Origin: an uncultured Acidimicrobiales bacterium
GTDB lineage: Bacteria > Actinomycetota > Acidimicrobiia > Acidimicrobiales > CATQHL01
Direction of reading: 5' to 3'
Assembly (NCBI GenBank): GCA_958295925.1
Contig: CATQHL010000001.1
Location: 1,966,780-2,030,779, forward strand
Length of the DNA stretch: 64,000 nt
Position numbers and translations under genes: made by a program. Positions 51,646 through 60,076 of the stretch are shown here, in pieces. Positions within the stretch are counted from its first letter, which is position 1. Each line of letters starts with the position of its first letter. The notes beneath the pieces were generated by a model. It made no database searches, was not told the origin of the DNA, and saw only the letters and a program-made list of their open reading frames with translations.

Positions 51646-53145
51646 TCAGAGCCCGGATACGCGCCTGGCCGGAGACTGGTGGTAGTCGACCTGAGGCTGA
51701 TCGCCCGCGTCGGGGGCAAGGGCAGGGTAGACCCCCTGACGGGGCGCGCTCGTCGCATACGCCGGGGGAGACGGAGCGTACTGCGGCTGTGGCGGCGGGG
51801 CAGGCGCCCTTTCCTGGGAGCCGTTGCCACTCGGCGCGAAGAGAGGCTCGCCGAGCACCGCGGGGTCGAAGTCGGATTCCCGCAGCCGTGCAAGCACCTC
51901 CCCGTCTTCCTTGAAAGGACGGGCGTAGACTGCCACGCCGTTCGGCCCCGGTGCGAACACCTCCGACGTGACGACCTTGCCGTCGCTGTACCCGGTGATC
52001 TCCCGGATGGAGGTAATGGCTCGCCGGCCGTCGGGCAGTTTCTTGATGTAGACAAGCAGATGCAGCACCTCCGCGATTTCGCGCATCACCGAGTCGGGGG
52101 TCGGGGCGTCGGGCGAGCGCTGGGCGTAGATGAGGATTTTGTTGATGGCCGCACGGGTGCTGCCTGCGTGGATGGTGCCCAGTGAGCCGTCGTTGCCTAT
52201 GCCCATCGCCTGCAGGAGCTGCATCACCTCGCCGCCGCGCACCTCGCCCACAATCACGCGGTCGGGCGACATCCTCAGTGCGGCCTTGGCAAGGTCGTAC
52301 ATGGAAATCTCGCCCTTTCCCTCGGTGTTGGAGGTGCGGGTTTCGAGCGCCAGCGTGCGCTCGTGCAGCCCTGAGGATTGCAGGTGCAGCTCGAGCGTGT
52401 CTTCGATGGTCACCAGGAACTCGTGCTGTGGAACCTCTGAGAGCAGGGATCGCAGAAGCGTCGTCTTGCCGGACCCCGTTCCGCCTACCACAAGCAGGTT
52501 CGCGGGGTTGGGGGGGTGAATGGCTGCCCTCAGGGCGTATCTGATTTGAGGTGTGAGCGTTCCAGCCCGCTCAAGTATTTCGAGCGACGACTGAAGCATG
52601 CGGTGGCGGCGGATGACCAAGGAGGTCTGCTCGGCGACGGAGGTTATGGCAAAGAGCCGATGCCCGGACTCGAGCCGCAGGTCGAGGATGGGGGCGGAAG
52701 TATCGAAGCGGCGGGAGGTGTGCCCGGCGGTGGAGGCCAGGTGACGGATCATCATCACCAACTCCTCCTCGCTGTTCGCCACCGGCGGGCCTGGGATGCG
52801 CTGCCCGTTTGCCAGCGACAGGATCACCTTGTCATGGCCCAGCACGTGGATGTTCTCCACGTCGGGCCGGTCGAGCAGAGGAGACAGGGAGCCACCGCCC
52901 ATCAGCCCGCGAACGCTTGAGAAGAAATCCCTTCGCTCGCTTTCGTTTAGCGACGCCTCCCCTGCAATGAGGGCGGACATGGCGTGCTCTTGGAGGATGC
53001 CCTTGGCGATTTCCGTGAGGTGGTTGTCGATGGCCTCGCGGGAGAGTTTCTGGCGCTCGAGGTCGAGGTACTGCTCGAGCAGCGACTCGTGAAACCGCTT
53101 GAAGAGGGTCAGCCCAGCACTATTGCTCGAACTAGTGTCTGTCAT
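51646..53145 (-). CDS. tadA: Tad pilus assembly ATPase TadA/CpaF
   Basis: A 499-residue hexameric secretion ATPase of the CpaF/TadA group. LMGGGSLSPLLDRPDVENIHV starts the N-terminal domain at about 80. Walker A is GGTGSGKTT near residues 219-227, the Asp box ITIED lies near 245, Walker B is RVIVGEVRGGE near 295, and the His box GTIHAGS lies near 320. It powers pilus extension (and perhaps retraction) through TadB and TadC. The C-terminal 75 residues are a Pro/Tyr/Ala-rich tail, with PPPQPQYAPSPPAY, absent from typical CpaF and similar to the arrays in TadZ and the LysM protein. ACGGAG precedes ATG 53145. Confidence 0.95.
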   Translation of the reverse strand: MTDTSSSNSAGLTLFKRFHESLLEQYLDLERQKLSREAIDNHLTEIAKGILQEHAMSALIAGEASLNESERRDFFSSVRGLMGGGSLSPLLDRPDVENIHVLGHDKVILSLANGQRIPGPPVANSEEELVMMIRHLASTAGHTSRRFDTSAPILDLRLESGHRLFAITSVAEQTSLVIRRHRMLQSSLEILERAGTLTPQIRYALRAAIHPPNPANLLVVGGTGSGKTTLLRSLLSEVPQHEFLVTIEDTLELHLQSSGLHERTLALETRTSNTEGKGEISMYDLAKAALRMSPDRVIVGEVRGGEVMQLLQAMGIGNDGSLGTIHAGSTRAAINKILIYAQRSPDAPTPDSVMREIAEVLHLLVYIKKLPDGRRAITSIREITGYSDGKVVTSEVFAPGPNGVAVYARPFKEDGEVLARLRESDFDPAVLGEPLFAPSGNGSQERAPAPPPQPQYAPSPPAYATSAPRQGVYPALAPDAGDQPQVDYHQSPARRVSGL

Positions 53146-53320
53146 TGTATGGTACTCCGTTGTATCCGTCGGTGTGGCAGGGTGAAGGGGGCAGTTGGTA
53201 ATTCCGCGCGCTTGGAAGCACCGATGCCACCAAATGCTATCAGAGGGAGCATCAAATTCGCCTTAATCCCTCTGCATAATTCCTCTGTTGTTCAGGGATG
53301 CCTTTACTCTTGGTTGTGAG

Positions 53321-55018
53321 TCAGGAAACCCCTCTGCGGTTTGAGGTTTCACCGCGCTGTCTGCTCTGGCTGTAGAGCCGCGCGGCCACGTCTCTGAAGG
53401 AACCTGTCTGTTCTAAGTCCTCAAGGGAGGGAAATTGCGGCGGGGGCGCTTCAGGTGGAGTCGCCTGAGGCGGCGTGTGGGGCGCCGGCGCTGTGGGGCG
53501 GTGGGACTCAGTCGCATCAGGGTGCTGGTGGGCGGGTGGTTGCAGCGGCGGATGCGTTTGAAGTTGACCAGGGGGCTGGTAGGCGGGAGGCGGCTGGTAG
53601 GTAGGCGGTTCCTGGGGTGCGTGGGGCGGGACGGCCATGGGCGGGGGCTGGTAGGAAGCAGGTTGTTCGTGCGTCGTTGACGCAGGGGGTGCGGGGTGAG
53701 GGGGGACTGGCGGTATTGGCGGCTGGTAGGCCGGCGGTGGTTGAAAGGCGGGAGGGGGCTGGTAGGCGGGAGGCGGCTGGTAGGTTGGCGGCTCCTGGGG
53801 TGCGTGGGGCGGGACGGCCATGGGCGGGGGCTGGTAGGCGCTTGGCGGCTGGTAGGCGGGCGGTTCCTGGGGTGCGTGAGGCGTTGCGGAAGCGGGAGGC
53901 TGATAGGCGACCGCTGGTTCCAGGGGGGCTGCCGGCGGCGGAGGTGCGGCCGGGGCTGCCGGCGGCGGAGGTGTCGCCAGGGGAGGCGTGTAGGCGGTGG
54001 TCTCATGGACTTGTGTCTGGGCGGGATCGTGATAATCCTGAAGCGGCTGGCTTGGGGGAGCAGAGGCAGCGACGGTCACCGGAGCCTGCCCCGGGCTGCC
54101 ATGTGGCGCCGCGACGGAGGCTGGGAATGCAACAGGCTCCTGGGCGGGGGCGCCAGGGCTCTGGGGGGCTTGTGCCTGCGGGGCGGGATCTGGCTCTTGC
54201 TGTATAGCTTCGACCGTTTCGTCGGCTTCGCCCGGGATTCCCTTGGCTGTGGGTTTCGGGGTGGCGGCTCTGCGGGGGAAGGCCTCAGGATCTGGGACTG
54301 CAATGGGCAGCAGACTCTTGGCGACGAGCTCGAGGTGTTTTCTCCACTGCTTGTGTTTGCGCTTCGGCTTGCCGAGCAGGAAAGAGAGGTCGCTTGAGAC
54401 TTCCGGGGAGTTTTCCAAGGAACCGCACAAGGAAAGCCCGCAACTCGACTGCCACTCGTCGTCCCCCCACTCGGAATCGCCGATGGTCACGACATAGCCG
54501 GGAACCGCTCCGTTGCCGTCTTCCGATCGGAGAATCCTCTTCAGGTGCTCAAGGCTTGAAAGAGACCCGACCGATTCGGAACGGGCGACCACCAGCACCC
54601 CCGCCGCGTTGTCGATCAGCTTGTGTGTGGCGGTGTTGGCGGTGATTCGGCCGGCGTCGACGATCACCGCCATGCCGTTTTCCGCGATGGTGCGAAGTTC
54701 GGTGGCCCAGTCCCCGAACTTCTCCACAATTCCCTGGGTGCCGACGGAACTCGCCGGGCTGGGCATTACGTGCAGGTTGGAGAACAGAATGTCCTGTGAG
54801 TGGTCGATGAGTTCGGACTTGTTCACCTGGGCGCCGGCCGCAATGAACGACGCCGTCCCGGGGGTGAATTGGATTCCCAATTGACGGCTCAGCGAACCCC
54901 CGGCGGGATCGGCCTCGAGCACCAGCACCTCCTGGCCGATTGAGGCCCAGTGCGCCGCAACGTGGATAGCGGTGGTTGACGCACCCGGCGAGCCCTGGAC
55001 GCTGTAGACGATCAGCAT
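53321..55018 (-). CDS. TadZ/CpaE-like MinD-type protein with Pro-rich repeat domain
   Basis: A 565-residue protein. Residues 1-245 form a ParA/MinD-like fold: MLIVYSVQGSPGASTTAIHV at the start, LEADPAGGSL as the switch segment near 35-44, and AVIVDAGR near 117. The deviant Walker A should read KGGxGKT/S, but here it is QGSPGAST, without either Lys, so ATP hydrolysis is doubtful. TadZ proteins place the pilus machine at the pole. Residues 260-530 are a Pro/Tyr array of YQPPPAY and YQPPPMAVPPHAPQEPP units. The last 35 residues (LEDLEQTGSFRDVAARLY) look like a helical partner-binding tail. It lies between cpaB and tadA. Confidence 0.82.
   Translation of the reverse strand: MLIVYSVQGSPGASTTAIHVAAHWASIGQEVLVLEADPAGGSLSRQLGIQFTPGTASFIAAGAQVNKSELIDHSQDILFSNLHVMPSPASSVGTQGIVEKFGDWATELRTIAENGMAVIVDAGRITANTATHKLIDNAAGVLVVARSESVGSLSSLEHLKRILRSEDGNGAVPGYVVTIGDSEWGDDEWQSSCGLSLCGSLENSPEVSSDLSFLLGKPKRKHKQWRKHLELVAKSLLPIAVPDPEAFPRRAATPKPTAKGIPGEADETVEAIQQEPDPAPQAQAPQSPGAPAQEPVAFPASVAAPHGSPGQAPVTVAASAPPSQPLQDYHDPAQTQVHETTAYTPPLATPPPPAAPAAPPPPAAPLEPAVAYQPPASATPHAPQEPPAYQPPSAYQPPPMAVPPHAPQEPPTYQPPPAYQPPPAFQPPPAYQPPIPPVPPHPAPPASTTHEQPASYQPPPMAVPPHAPQEPPTYQPPPAYQPPGQLQTHPPLQPPAHQHPDATESHRPTAPAPHTPPQATPPEAPPPQFPSLEDLEQTGSFRDVAARLYSQSRQRGETSNRRGVS
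53581..53840. repeat. 183-bp direct repeat in the TadZ Pro-rich region
   Basis: A block of about 75 bp beginning AGGCGGGAGGCGGCTGGTAG at 53581 recurs nearly identically at 53764. The spacing of 183 bp equals 61 codons, and smaller GGCTGGTAGGCGGG units lie between. It encodes the PPAYQPPP array. Confidence 0.8.
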
Positions 55019-55055
55019 TGCTGCGTCATCAGTTCAAACAGTCTCATTGATTTGG

Positions 55056-55853
55056 TCACGGTGCTTGGTCCTGAACAGGCTCAATGCCCGATCCTTCCTC
55101 TCCGAGGGGTTCGAATTCAAGTGGGACGGGAATAGCCACGTCTCCATAAAGGCCTCTAAGCGTCTCTTCCTGTACGTTTGTTCCCAATTTCCAGATCTTG
55201 CGGGAGGCGGTGCTCGTGAAAGTGTCGGCAATTTCTTGAATATTCCTGGCCTCCTGTGGAGAGACATTATAGAAGACATTGTTGCCTTGCACTAAATCCA
55301 GCCTTAGCACTCCTATCAAACTCGTGGCGGTGAGGCCCAAATCGGTTTCCAACGATCCGAACAGGGCGATGGTATCTCCGGTGTTGATTGTTCCAAATGG
55401 TGCTTCGCTGGCAGGGATGGTGACCTGCAGCAATACTTTGTCCGCTTCTTCCTCACCCGACAGAGGGGGGGTTTCGAACATTCCGAAGGAGATGATCGAA
55501 CCGGCGGGAATGGTGCCCGAAGCCCATCTTCCGATCAGCACAGGGAGTTGGTTGACCGTCATGTACGAGGCGTCTCCAGGGCTGGCCTGCACGACGGTGA
55601 AGTCCGAAGCTGAAACGATGGTCCATCGCTCGATGTTTCGAGCGGTTACGAGCACCTGCTGGCGCTGATCGAGGGACTGAAGGATAAACCAGAAGGCGAA
55701 CACTGAGCCTGCGATGAGAAGGATGCCGATGAGCAGCAGCCCGACCCTTACGTTGCTTTTCTTCTGCCCTGTGGCGCCGGGAATGGTGATTTCCCGCTGC
55801 TGGGGCTTGGGGATTGTGGGAGCTCCCCGACCGGTGGTGGGAATATTGGACAT
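55056..55853 (-). CDS. cpaB: Flp pilus assembly protein CpaB
   Basis: A 265-residue protein with a cytoplasmic Pro-rich start and one helix at about 37-58 (VGLLLIGILLIAGSVFAFWF). A SAF-type beta-clip domain follows (VLVTARNIERWTIVSASDF, then GRWASGTIPAGSIISFGMF), then a RcpC/CpaB domain (VLLQVTIPASEAPFGTINTGDTIALFGS). It is the first clear gene of the tad cluster on this strand, 37 bp upstream of tadZ. In diderms CpaB supports the outer-membrane secretin; in this apparently monoderm bacterium it probably lines the route through the cell wall. Confidence 0.88.
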   Translation of the reverse strand: MSNIPTTGRGAPTIPKPQQREITIPGATGQKKSNVRVGLLLIGILLIAGSVFAFWFILQSLDQRQQVLVTARNIERWTIVSASDFTVVQASPGDASYMTVNQLPVLIGRWASGTIPAGSIISFGMFETPPLSGEEEADKVLLQVTIPASEAPFGTINTGDTIALFGSLETDLGLTATSLIGVLRLDLVQGNNVFYNVSPQEARNIQEIADTFTSTASRKIWKLGTNVQEETLRGLYGDVAIPVPLEFEPLGEEGSGIEPVQDQAP

Positions 55854-55857
55854 CTTG

Positions 55858-55980
55858 CTATTCGGAAGGCTTTCTGCGGGTGGGCGCGTAGGGCGGCTCG
55901 ATGGGCCTGGTAATGGGCTGAACTTTCCCGGAAGGCGAGAACCTGGCTGCGAGAACCGGGTAAATCTCTGCGCGAAACAT
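55858..55980 (-). CDS. Possible 40-residue peptide upstream of cpaB (doubtful)
   Basis: A short frame from ATG 55980 ends 4 bp before the cpaB start. Its product (FRAEIYPVLAARF.., Pro- and Arg-rich C-terminus) has no recognised motif and no ribosome binding site is visible. Position and composition make it plausible as a leader peptide, but it may be chance. Confidence 0.25.
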   Translation of the reverse strand: MFRAEIYPVLAARFSPSGKVQPITRPIEPPYAPTRRKPSE

Positions 55981-56117
55981 GCTTACTGCAGCAAGTTTAG
56001 CGGAGACTCCAGACAACTCGCATCTTCCGCCGGGCGTCGGGATTCGTGCTTGCTGGGCACAGCGGCTGGCCCGGGTGTCGCGAGAGGCAAACTGGAAGCC
56101 CTGCGTGGAGCCTCGAA

Positions 56118-56606
56118 GTGACGTCCGCCGCACTTGTGTTTACCGCAGTGGGGGTCTGGGGCGGGGCGGCGGTGTGGCTTTCAATCATCGACTTTCGGAC
56201 TCGGACCCTCCCGCCAAAGATCATCTGGGTCGCCGCCTTGATTGTGTGGGCCCTTCTTTCCTCTGCGTCGCTAGTGGAATCCGACTCAACTGGTCTCGTA
56301 GGCATCGTGATGGGAGGACTCATCTGCGGCGCGCCCCTTGCGGCGCTGCACTTTGTGAAGTTTGAGTGGATGGGTTTTGGCGACGTCCGCCTCGCAGCGC
56401 TGAACGGCCTGGTCTGCGGCTGGTGGGGCTGGAGGGTGGCGCTCTTTGGGCTGGCCACCGGATTTGTGGCGGCTCTGCCGATAGCGGTCTGGACGATTAT
56501 CCGAGAGGGGACGCGTGTTAGCAAGCCGCTAGGCCCTTTCCTCGTTATAGGGGCGGGCGCAACAATTATCCGGGCGACCTTGGAGCATGGCCCGATTCCG
56601 TTTTAG
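56118..56606 (+). CDS. Prepilin peptidase (TadV/A24 type)
   Basis: A 162-residue aspartyl membrane protease with about five helices. The catalytic Asp pair is visible in SIIDFRTRTLPPK near residues 22-34 and in GFGDVRLAAL near 87-96 (GxGDxxL motif). The N-terminal methylation domain of PilD-type enzymes is absent, as in TadV and archaeal FlaK-like enzymes. It should cleave the prepilins and pseudopilins of the neighbouring tad cluster after the glycine before their hydrophobic helix. GTG 56118 opens the conserved first helix. It is divergent from cpaB. Confidence 0.9.
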   Translation: MTSAALVFTAVGVWGGAAVWLSIIDFRTRTLPPKIIWVAALIVWALLSSASLVESDSTGLVGIVMGGLICGAPLAALHFVKFEWMGFGDVRLAALNGLVCGWWGWRVALFGLATGFVAALPIAVWTIIREGTRVSKPLGPFLVIGAGATIIRATLEHGPIPF

Positions 56607-56672
56607 CAGCAGGATTACTGGAACCGAGGTGCGTGATGCGGGGATGTGCGTGATGCGAGGGCAGAGGCGGTG

Positions 56673-58070
56673 TTATGCGGCGGCCCGCGCCCGCGCAAGC
56701 CAGTCGTCGACAACGCTGCGGTTGTCGGCGATCCATTCTGCGGCGTGGTTGCGCACGTCCTCTTCGGTGTTCTCGCCTTCGTCGTAGCGAACGTTCTGCA
56801 ATGCGATGTCGATTACGTCGAAAGTGACGAGCTCGAAGAGCTTGGCCGCCGCCGGATTGGCCGCGAGGAAGTCGTTGTTGGCGACCACGACAATGTCTGC
56901 GGGTGAAAAGCCCATGTCGCACGGCTGCGTGGGACACTGCTCCCGGGGCAGGGCAGCAGATCCCTGCTGATTGAGTGGAGCGCGTGGGACGGTCAGCCAA
57001 TACGAATCCCGACCTGGGATGAGTTCGGTGATGTACCCGCTGGGCGTCCAGGTGAAGGCCAAAACCGGCTCGCCACGCTCAAGCCTGGCGATCTGCTCGT
57101 CCCACAACGCGTCGTAGTCGCTCGAGGCCTGAACCAGGACGTCGCGCCAGTTGTTAATGTCGAGAATCTCCTCTATAACGGTTCGACACCCCCAGCCGTC
57201 ATCGCAGCCCGCAATTTCAGCTATGCCGTCGCCATCGGAATCCCACGGAGCCGGGTTGGCGGCGATGTCGGCCATTGACCGGATTCCAAACTCGTCGGCG
57301 GTCTTGATGTCAACGAGGAAGCCCTGCAGCCCGCCTGACTTCATTTCCTGGCCCACGATGCTGACGAAGTCGCCCGGAACCCGCTCTCCGGGCATGTCGT
57401 CGAGCAGGAGTTCCGAGTACAGATACTGTTCGTGGGTGGGGAACCAGCCGTTTGCCCAGAAGTCGTACTCGCCCTGGGCGAGCAGGGGGTAGAATTCAGT
57501 TGGAGGCAGTGTTGTGCTCTCGTCCAACTCGTTGACGGTGTAGCCGAGCTCTTCGAGCAGGGAGCGGAATATGCCCGCCTGCATGTAACCGGTTGACCAG
57601 TTTGCGCGAGCCATTACCACGTTCACGCCCTCGCCTGGCCGCCCGGTCACGGCGGAGAGTGCGGCCTGGTCACCAGCGGACTGCTCGCCGGCGCCGGGAG
57701 ATTGATCGATCGTGGAGGCGACGCGGCCCATCGCCAGCGCCGAGGCTGCGATTCTTGTCGGATCGTTTTCGTAGAGCGCCTGGGCCAGATCACCCAGCGC
57801 CGAGGAGAGCGTCGCAAGCGACGACCGCATGTCCTGGATTTGCAGTTCCAGCGTCCGGTTCACATCCTGGGCGTTCTGTGCGGTAAGAAGCGCAACGGAA
57901 GCCCTGTCTGCGGCGACGTCGGCAGAGATGGCCCCGCCTGTTTCGGCGAAGCAGGCACCTGCCAAAAGGGCGGGCAGCAGGAGGATCGCCGCTCGACGCC
58001 TGAGGAAGCCCTTCCCTTGGCCGCAATGTCTGCTGAGAGCTTTGGACTTGTCGTTAGGACTTGCTGTCAA
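56673..58070 (-). CDS. Glycine betaine/choline-type solute-binding lipoprotein
   Basis: A 465-residue lipoprotein (LLAGAC lipobox) of the OpuAC/ProX substrate-binding family. After the anchor, about 110 residues of Ala/Gln-rich helix precede the binding domain, which begins at GVNVVMARANWSTGYMQAG. LEELGYTV, QGEYDFWANGWFPTHEQY and FTWTPSGYITELIP carry the aromatic residues that form the cation-binding box for betaine-like ligands. The helical N-terminal insert is unusual. I prefer TTG 58070, which has AAAGGA five bases upstream, over GTG 58100 in the same frame. No permease or ATPase gene adjoins it in the window, so it is an orphan binding protein. Confidence 0.88.
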   Translation of the reverse strand: MTASPNDKSKALSRHCGQGKGFLRRRAAILLLPALLAGACFAETGGAISADVAADRASVALLTAQNAQDVNRTLELQIQDMRSSLATLSSALGDLAQALYENDPTRIAASALAMGRVASTIDQSPGAGEQSAGDQAALSAVTGRPGEGVNVVMARANWSTGYMQAGIFRSLLEELGYTVNELDESTTLPPTEFYPLLAQGEYDFWANGWFPTHEQYLYSELLLDDMPGERVPGDFVSIVGQEMKSGGLQGFLVDIKTADEFGIRSMADIAANPAPWDSDGDGIAEIAGCDDGWGCRTVIEEILDINNWRDVLVQASSDYDALWDEQIARLERGEPVLAFTWTPSGYITELIPGRDSYWLTVPRAPLNQQGSAALPREQCPTQPCDMGFSPADIVVVANNDFLAANPAAAKLFELVTFDVIDIALQNVRYDEGENTEEDVRNHAAEWIADNRSVVDDWLARARAAA

Positions 58071-58176
58071 GGGATTCCTTTCGAGATTCGAATTGCGCAC
58101 GTTACCGCAATCGTCGTTATATGTAAGACGCCATTGTAGTTAGGTTCCGACTCCCGCAAGTTGGCGAACTCCCACG

Positions 58177-58280
58177 ATTTGGGTGTTCGCAGGCTGAGTT
58201 CGCTGGGATTCCCCGCCATCGGTTACACGCCCGGCACGACGGCCAGCAATTTGGGTGTTCGCAGGCTGAGTTCGCTGGGA
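58177..58280. repeat. 32-bp perfect direct repeat, 72 bp apart
   Basis: A 32-bp sequence starting ATTTGGGTGTTCGCAGGCTG occupies 58177-58208 and 58249-58280 without a mismatch, in the gap between proS and the binding protein gene. Nothing else is seen in this gap. Confidence 0.85.
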
Positions 58281-58351
58281 AGGTGCTTTGTGAGGCATTT
58301 ATTTTAGCTTTGGAGAGGCGATGCGGCTTGGGGTGATGAGTCCTGAGGCTT

Positions 58352-60076
58352 TCAGGGGCTGGGTGTCAGCCGGGAATGTGCGTCTTGAATTGAGATGGCA
58401 ATGCTCTCTGCGGAGCCCTCTGCCGGCAGGCTGACGGTGGTTCCCGTAGCCCGTGATGTGAACTCGATCATCCCTGAGGCAAGGCTTCTGGGGCCAATGG
58501 TGGCCCGGAAGGGGATGCCCACAAGCTCGATGTCGCTGAACTTCACGCCAGCCCGCAGGTTCCGATCGTCCAGCAAAACGTCGACGCGGCCTCGGCGAAG
58601 CCTGCCGTAGAGATCCTCGGCAGTGGCGGACACCGAGTCTTCCGCCGTCAGGGAGACGACCGCTACTTCATACGGCGCCACGGAGACCGGCCAGGACAGG
58701 CCGCGCTCGTCGTGGTGAGTCTCTGCGACGGCTGCCATCGCGCGCCCGATGCCGATTCCGTAGCTGCCCATGGTGGGCGTAACGTGAACGCCGCTCTCGT
58801 CCATGACCGTTACGCCGAAAGCCTCGGCGTAACGCCTCCCCAGCTTGAAAATGTGCCCGGTCTCGATGCATCGGATCACTTCCAATGCCCCGTCGCACCG
58901 GGCGCAGGGCTCCCCGGGGCGCACTTGCCGGAAATCGCCCCAGTAATCCACCTTGATGTCTCTCTCCAGGTCGACCCCGCGCAGGTGCCAGTCGTCCTCG
59001 TTGGCGCCGGTCACGAGCCCTCGCCGCCCACGCAGGGCTGTATCGGCGAGTATGGGCAAGTCGTCCACCCCCACCGCCCCGAGGCTTCCAGGGGATGCCC
59101 CCAGGGCGTCTCGGCACTCTTCGGCGCTGGCCGGGCGGACGGCGCCTGCGCCCCGGTCGTCGAGCAGTTTCGAGAGGTTGAGTTCGTGATCCCCCCGTAC
59201 CAGCACGAGCGTGAGATCTTCGTTGATGAAGTGCAGGAGGGTCTTAATCTGGCGATTGGCGGGGGCGTCGGGGAACGCCTCTGCGAGAGCTGCGATGGTT
59301 CGGATTCCCGGGGTCTTGAAGCGTCGCAGGGGTTCCGAAAGGTCGTCTTGGGGCTGCTTGACGGCCGACACAGCACGCTCCACGTTGGCCGCGTAGCGGC
59401 ATTTGGCGCAGGTGGCGATGTCATCCTCCCCGGCGGGGGAGGGAACCATGAACTCCACGCTGTCACTGCCCCCCATGGCACCCGAGCTGGCTTCAACTGC
59501 TACAGCGGGCAACCCCAGGCGCTGAAAGATGCGCGTGTAGGCCAGGTGATGGAGGTCGAATGCCCGATCTAGGCCGACGTCGGTGAGGTCTATGGTGTAG
59601 GAGTCCTTCATGGCGAACTCCCGCACGCGCAGCAAGCCGCTTTTTGGTCTTGGCTCGTCGCGGAATTTGGTCTGAATCTGGTACCAGATCTGGGGAAGGT
59701 CGCGGTAGGAGCGGATCTCCCCCGCCAACAGGGCCACCACTTCCTCATGTGTCATCCCCAGGGCGTGGAGTGTGCCTCGCCGGTCTGAGAGCCTGAACAT
59801 CTCCTCGCCCATGGCCTGCCAGCGTCCGCTGCGCTCCCACACCCAGGCAGGGTGCAGAGCCGGCAGCAGCATCTCCTGGCCGCCGATGGCGTCCATCTCC
59901 TCCCTCACGACGTCGGCAACCTTCTCGTGCACCCGCCACCCCAGCGGCAGGAGTGAGTAGTGACCGGCGTGGAGCTGTCGGATGAATCCGCCGCGCAGCA
60001 AGAGCTGATGACTGATTACCGCGGCGTCGGCGGGCGCCTCGCGCAGCGTCGGTGCGAACAGATTGGACCAGCGCAT
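58352..60076 (-). CDS. proS: Prolyl-tRNA synthetase (bacterial type with editing domain)
   Basis: A 574-residue class II synthetase that charges tRNA-Pro. MRWSNLFAPTLREAPADA opens it. Motif 1 is in GWRVHEKVADVVREEMDAIGGQEMLLPAL (near 48-77), motif 2 is FRDEPRPKSGLLRVREFAMKD (near 135-155), and motif 3 is MGSYGIGIGRAMAAV (near 440-454). The INS editing domain lies between about 225 and 400. ATG 60076 is certain from the family N-terminus; the open frame upstream is non-coding. A hairpin at 60080-60102 includes the ribosome binding site. It is divergent from the sugar-type ABC gene set. Confidence 0.97.
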   Translation of the reverse strand: MRWSNLFAPTLREAPADAAVISHQLLLRGGFIRQLHAGHYSLLPLGWRVHEKVADVVREEMDAIGGQEMLLPALHPAWVWERSGRWQAMGEEMFRLSDRRGTLHALGMTHEEVVALLAGEIRSYRDLPQIWYQIQTKFRDEPRPKSGLLRVREFAMKDSYTIDLTDVGLDRAFDLHHLAYTRIFQRLGLPAVAVEASSGAMGGSDSVEFMVPSPAGEDDIATCAKCRYAANVERAVSAVKQPQDDLSEPLRRFKTPGIRTIAALAEAFPDAPANRQIKTLLHFINEDLTLVLVRGDHELNLSKLLDDRGAGAVRPASAEECRDALGASPGSLGAVGVDDLPILADTALRGRRGLVTGANEDDWHLRGVDLERDIKVDYWGDFRQVRPGEPCARCDGALEVIRCIETGHIFKLGRRYAEAFGVTVMDESGVHVTPTMGSYGIGIGRAMAAVAETHHDERGLSWPVSVAPYEVAVVSLTAEDSVSATAEDLYGRLRRGRVDVLLDDRNLRAGVKFSDIELVGIPFRATIGPRSLASGMIEFTSRATGTTVSLPAEGSAESIAISIQDAHSRLTPSP

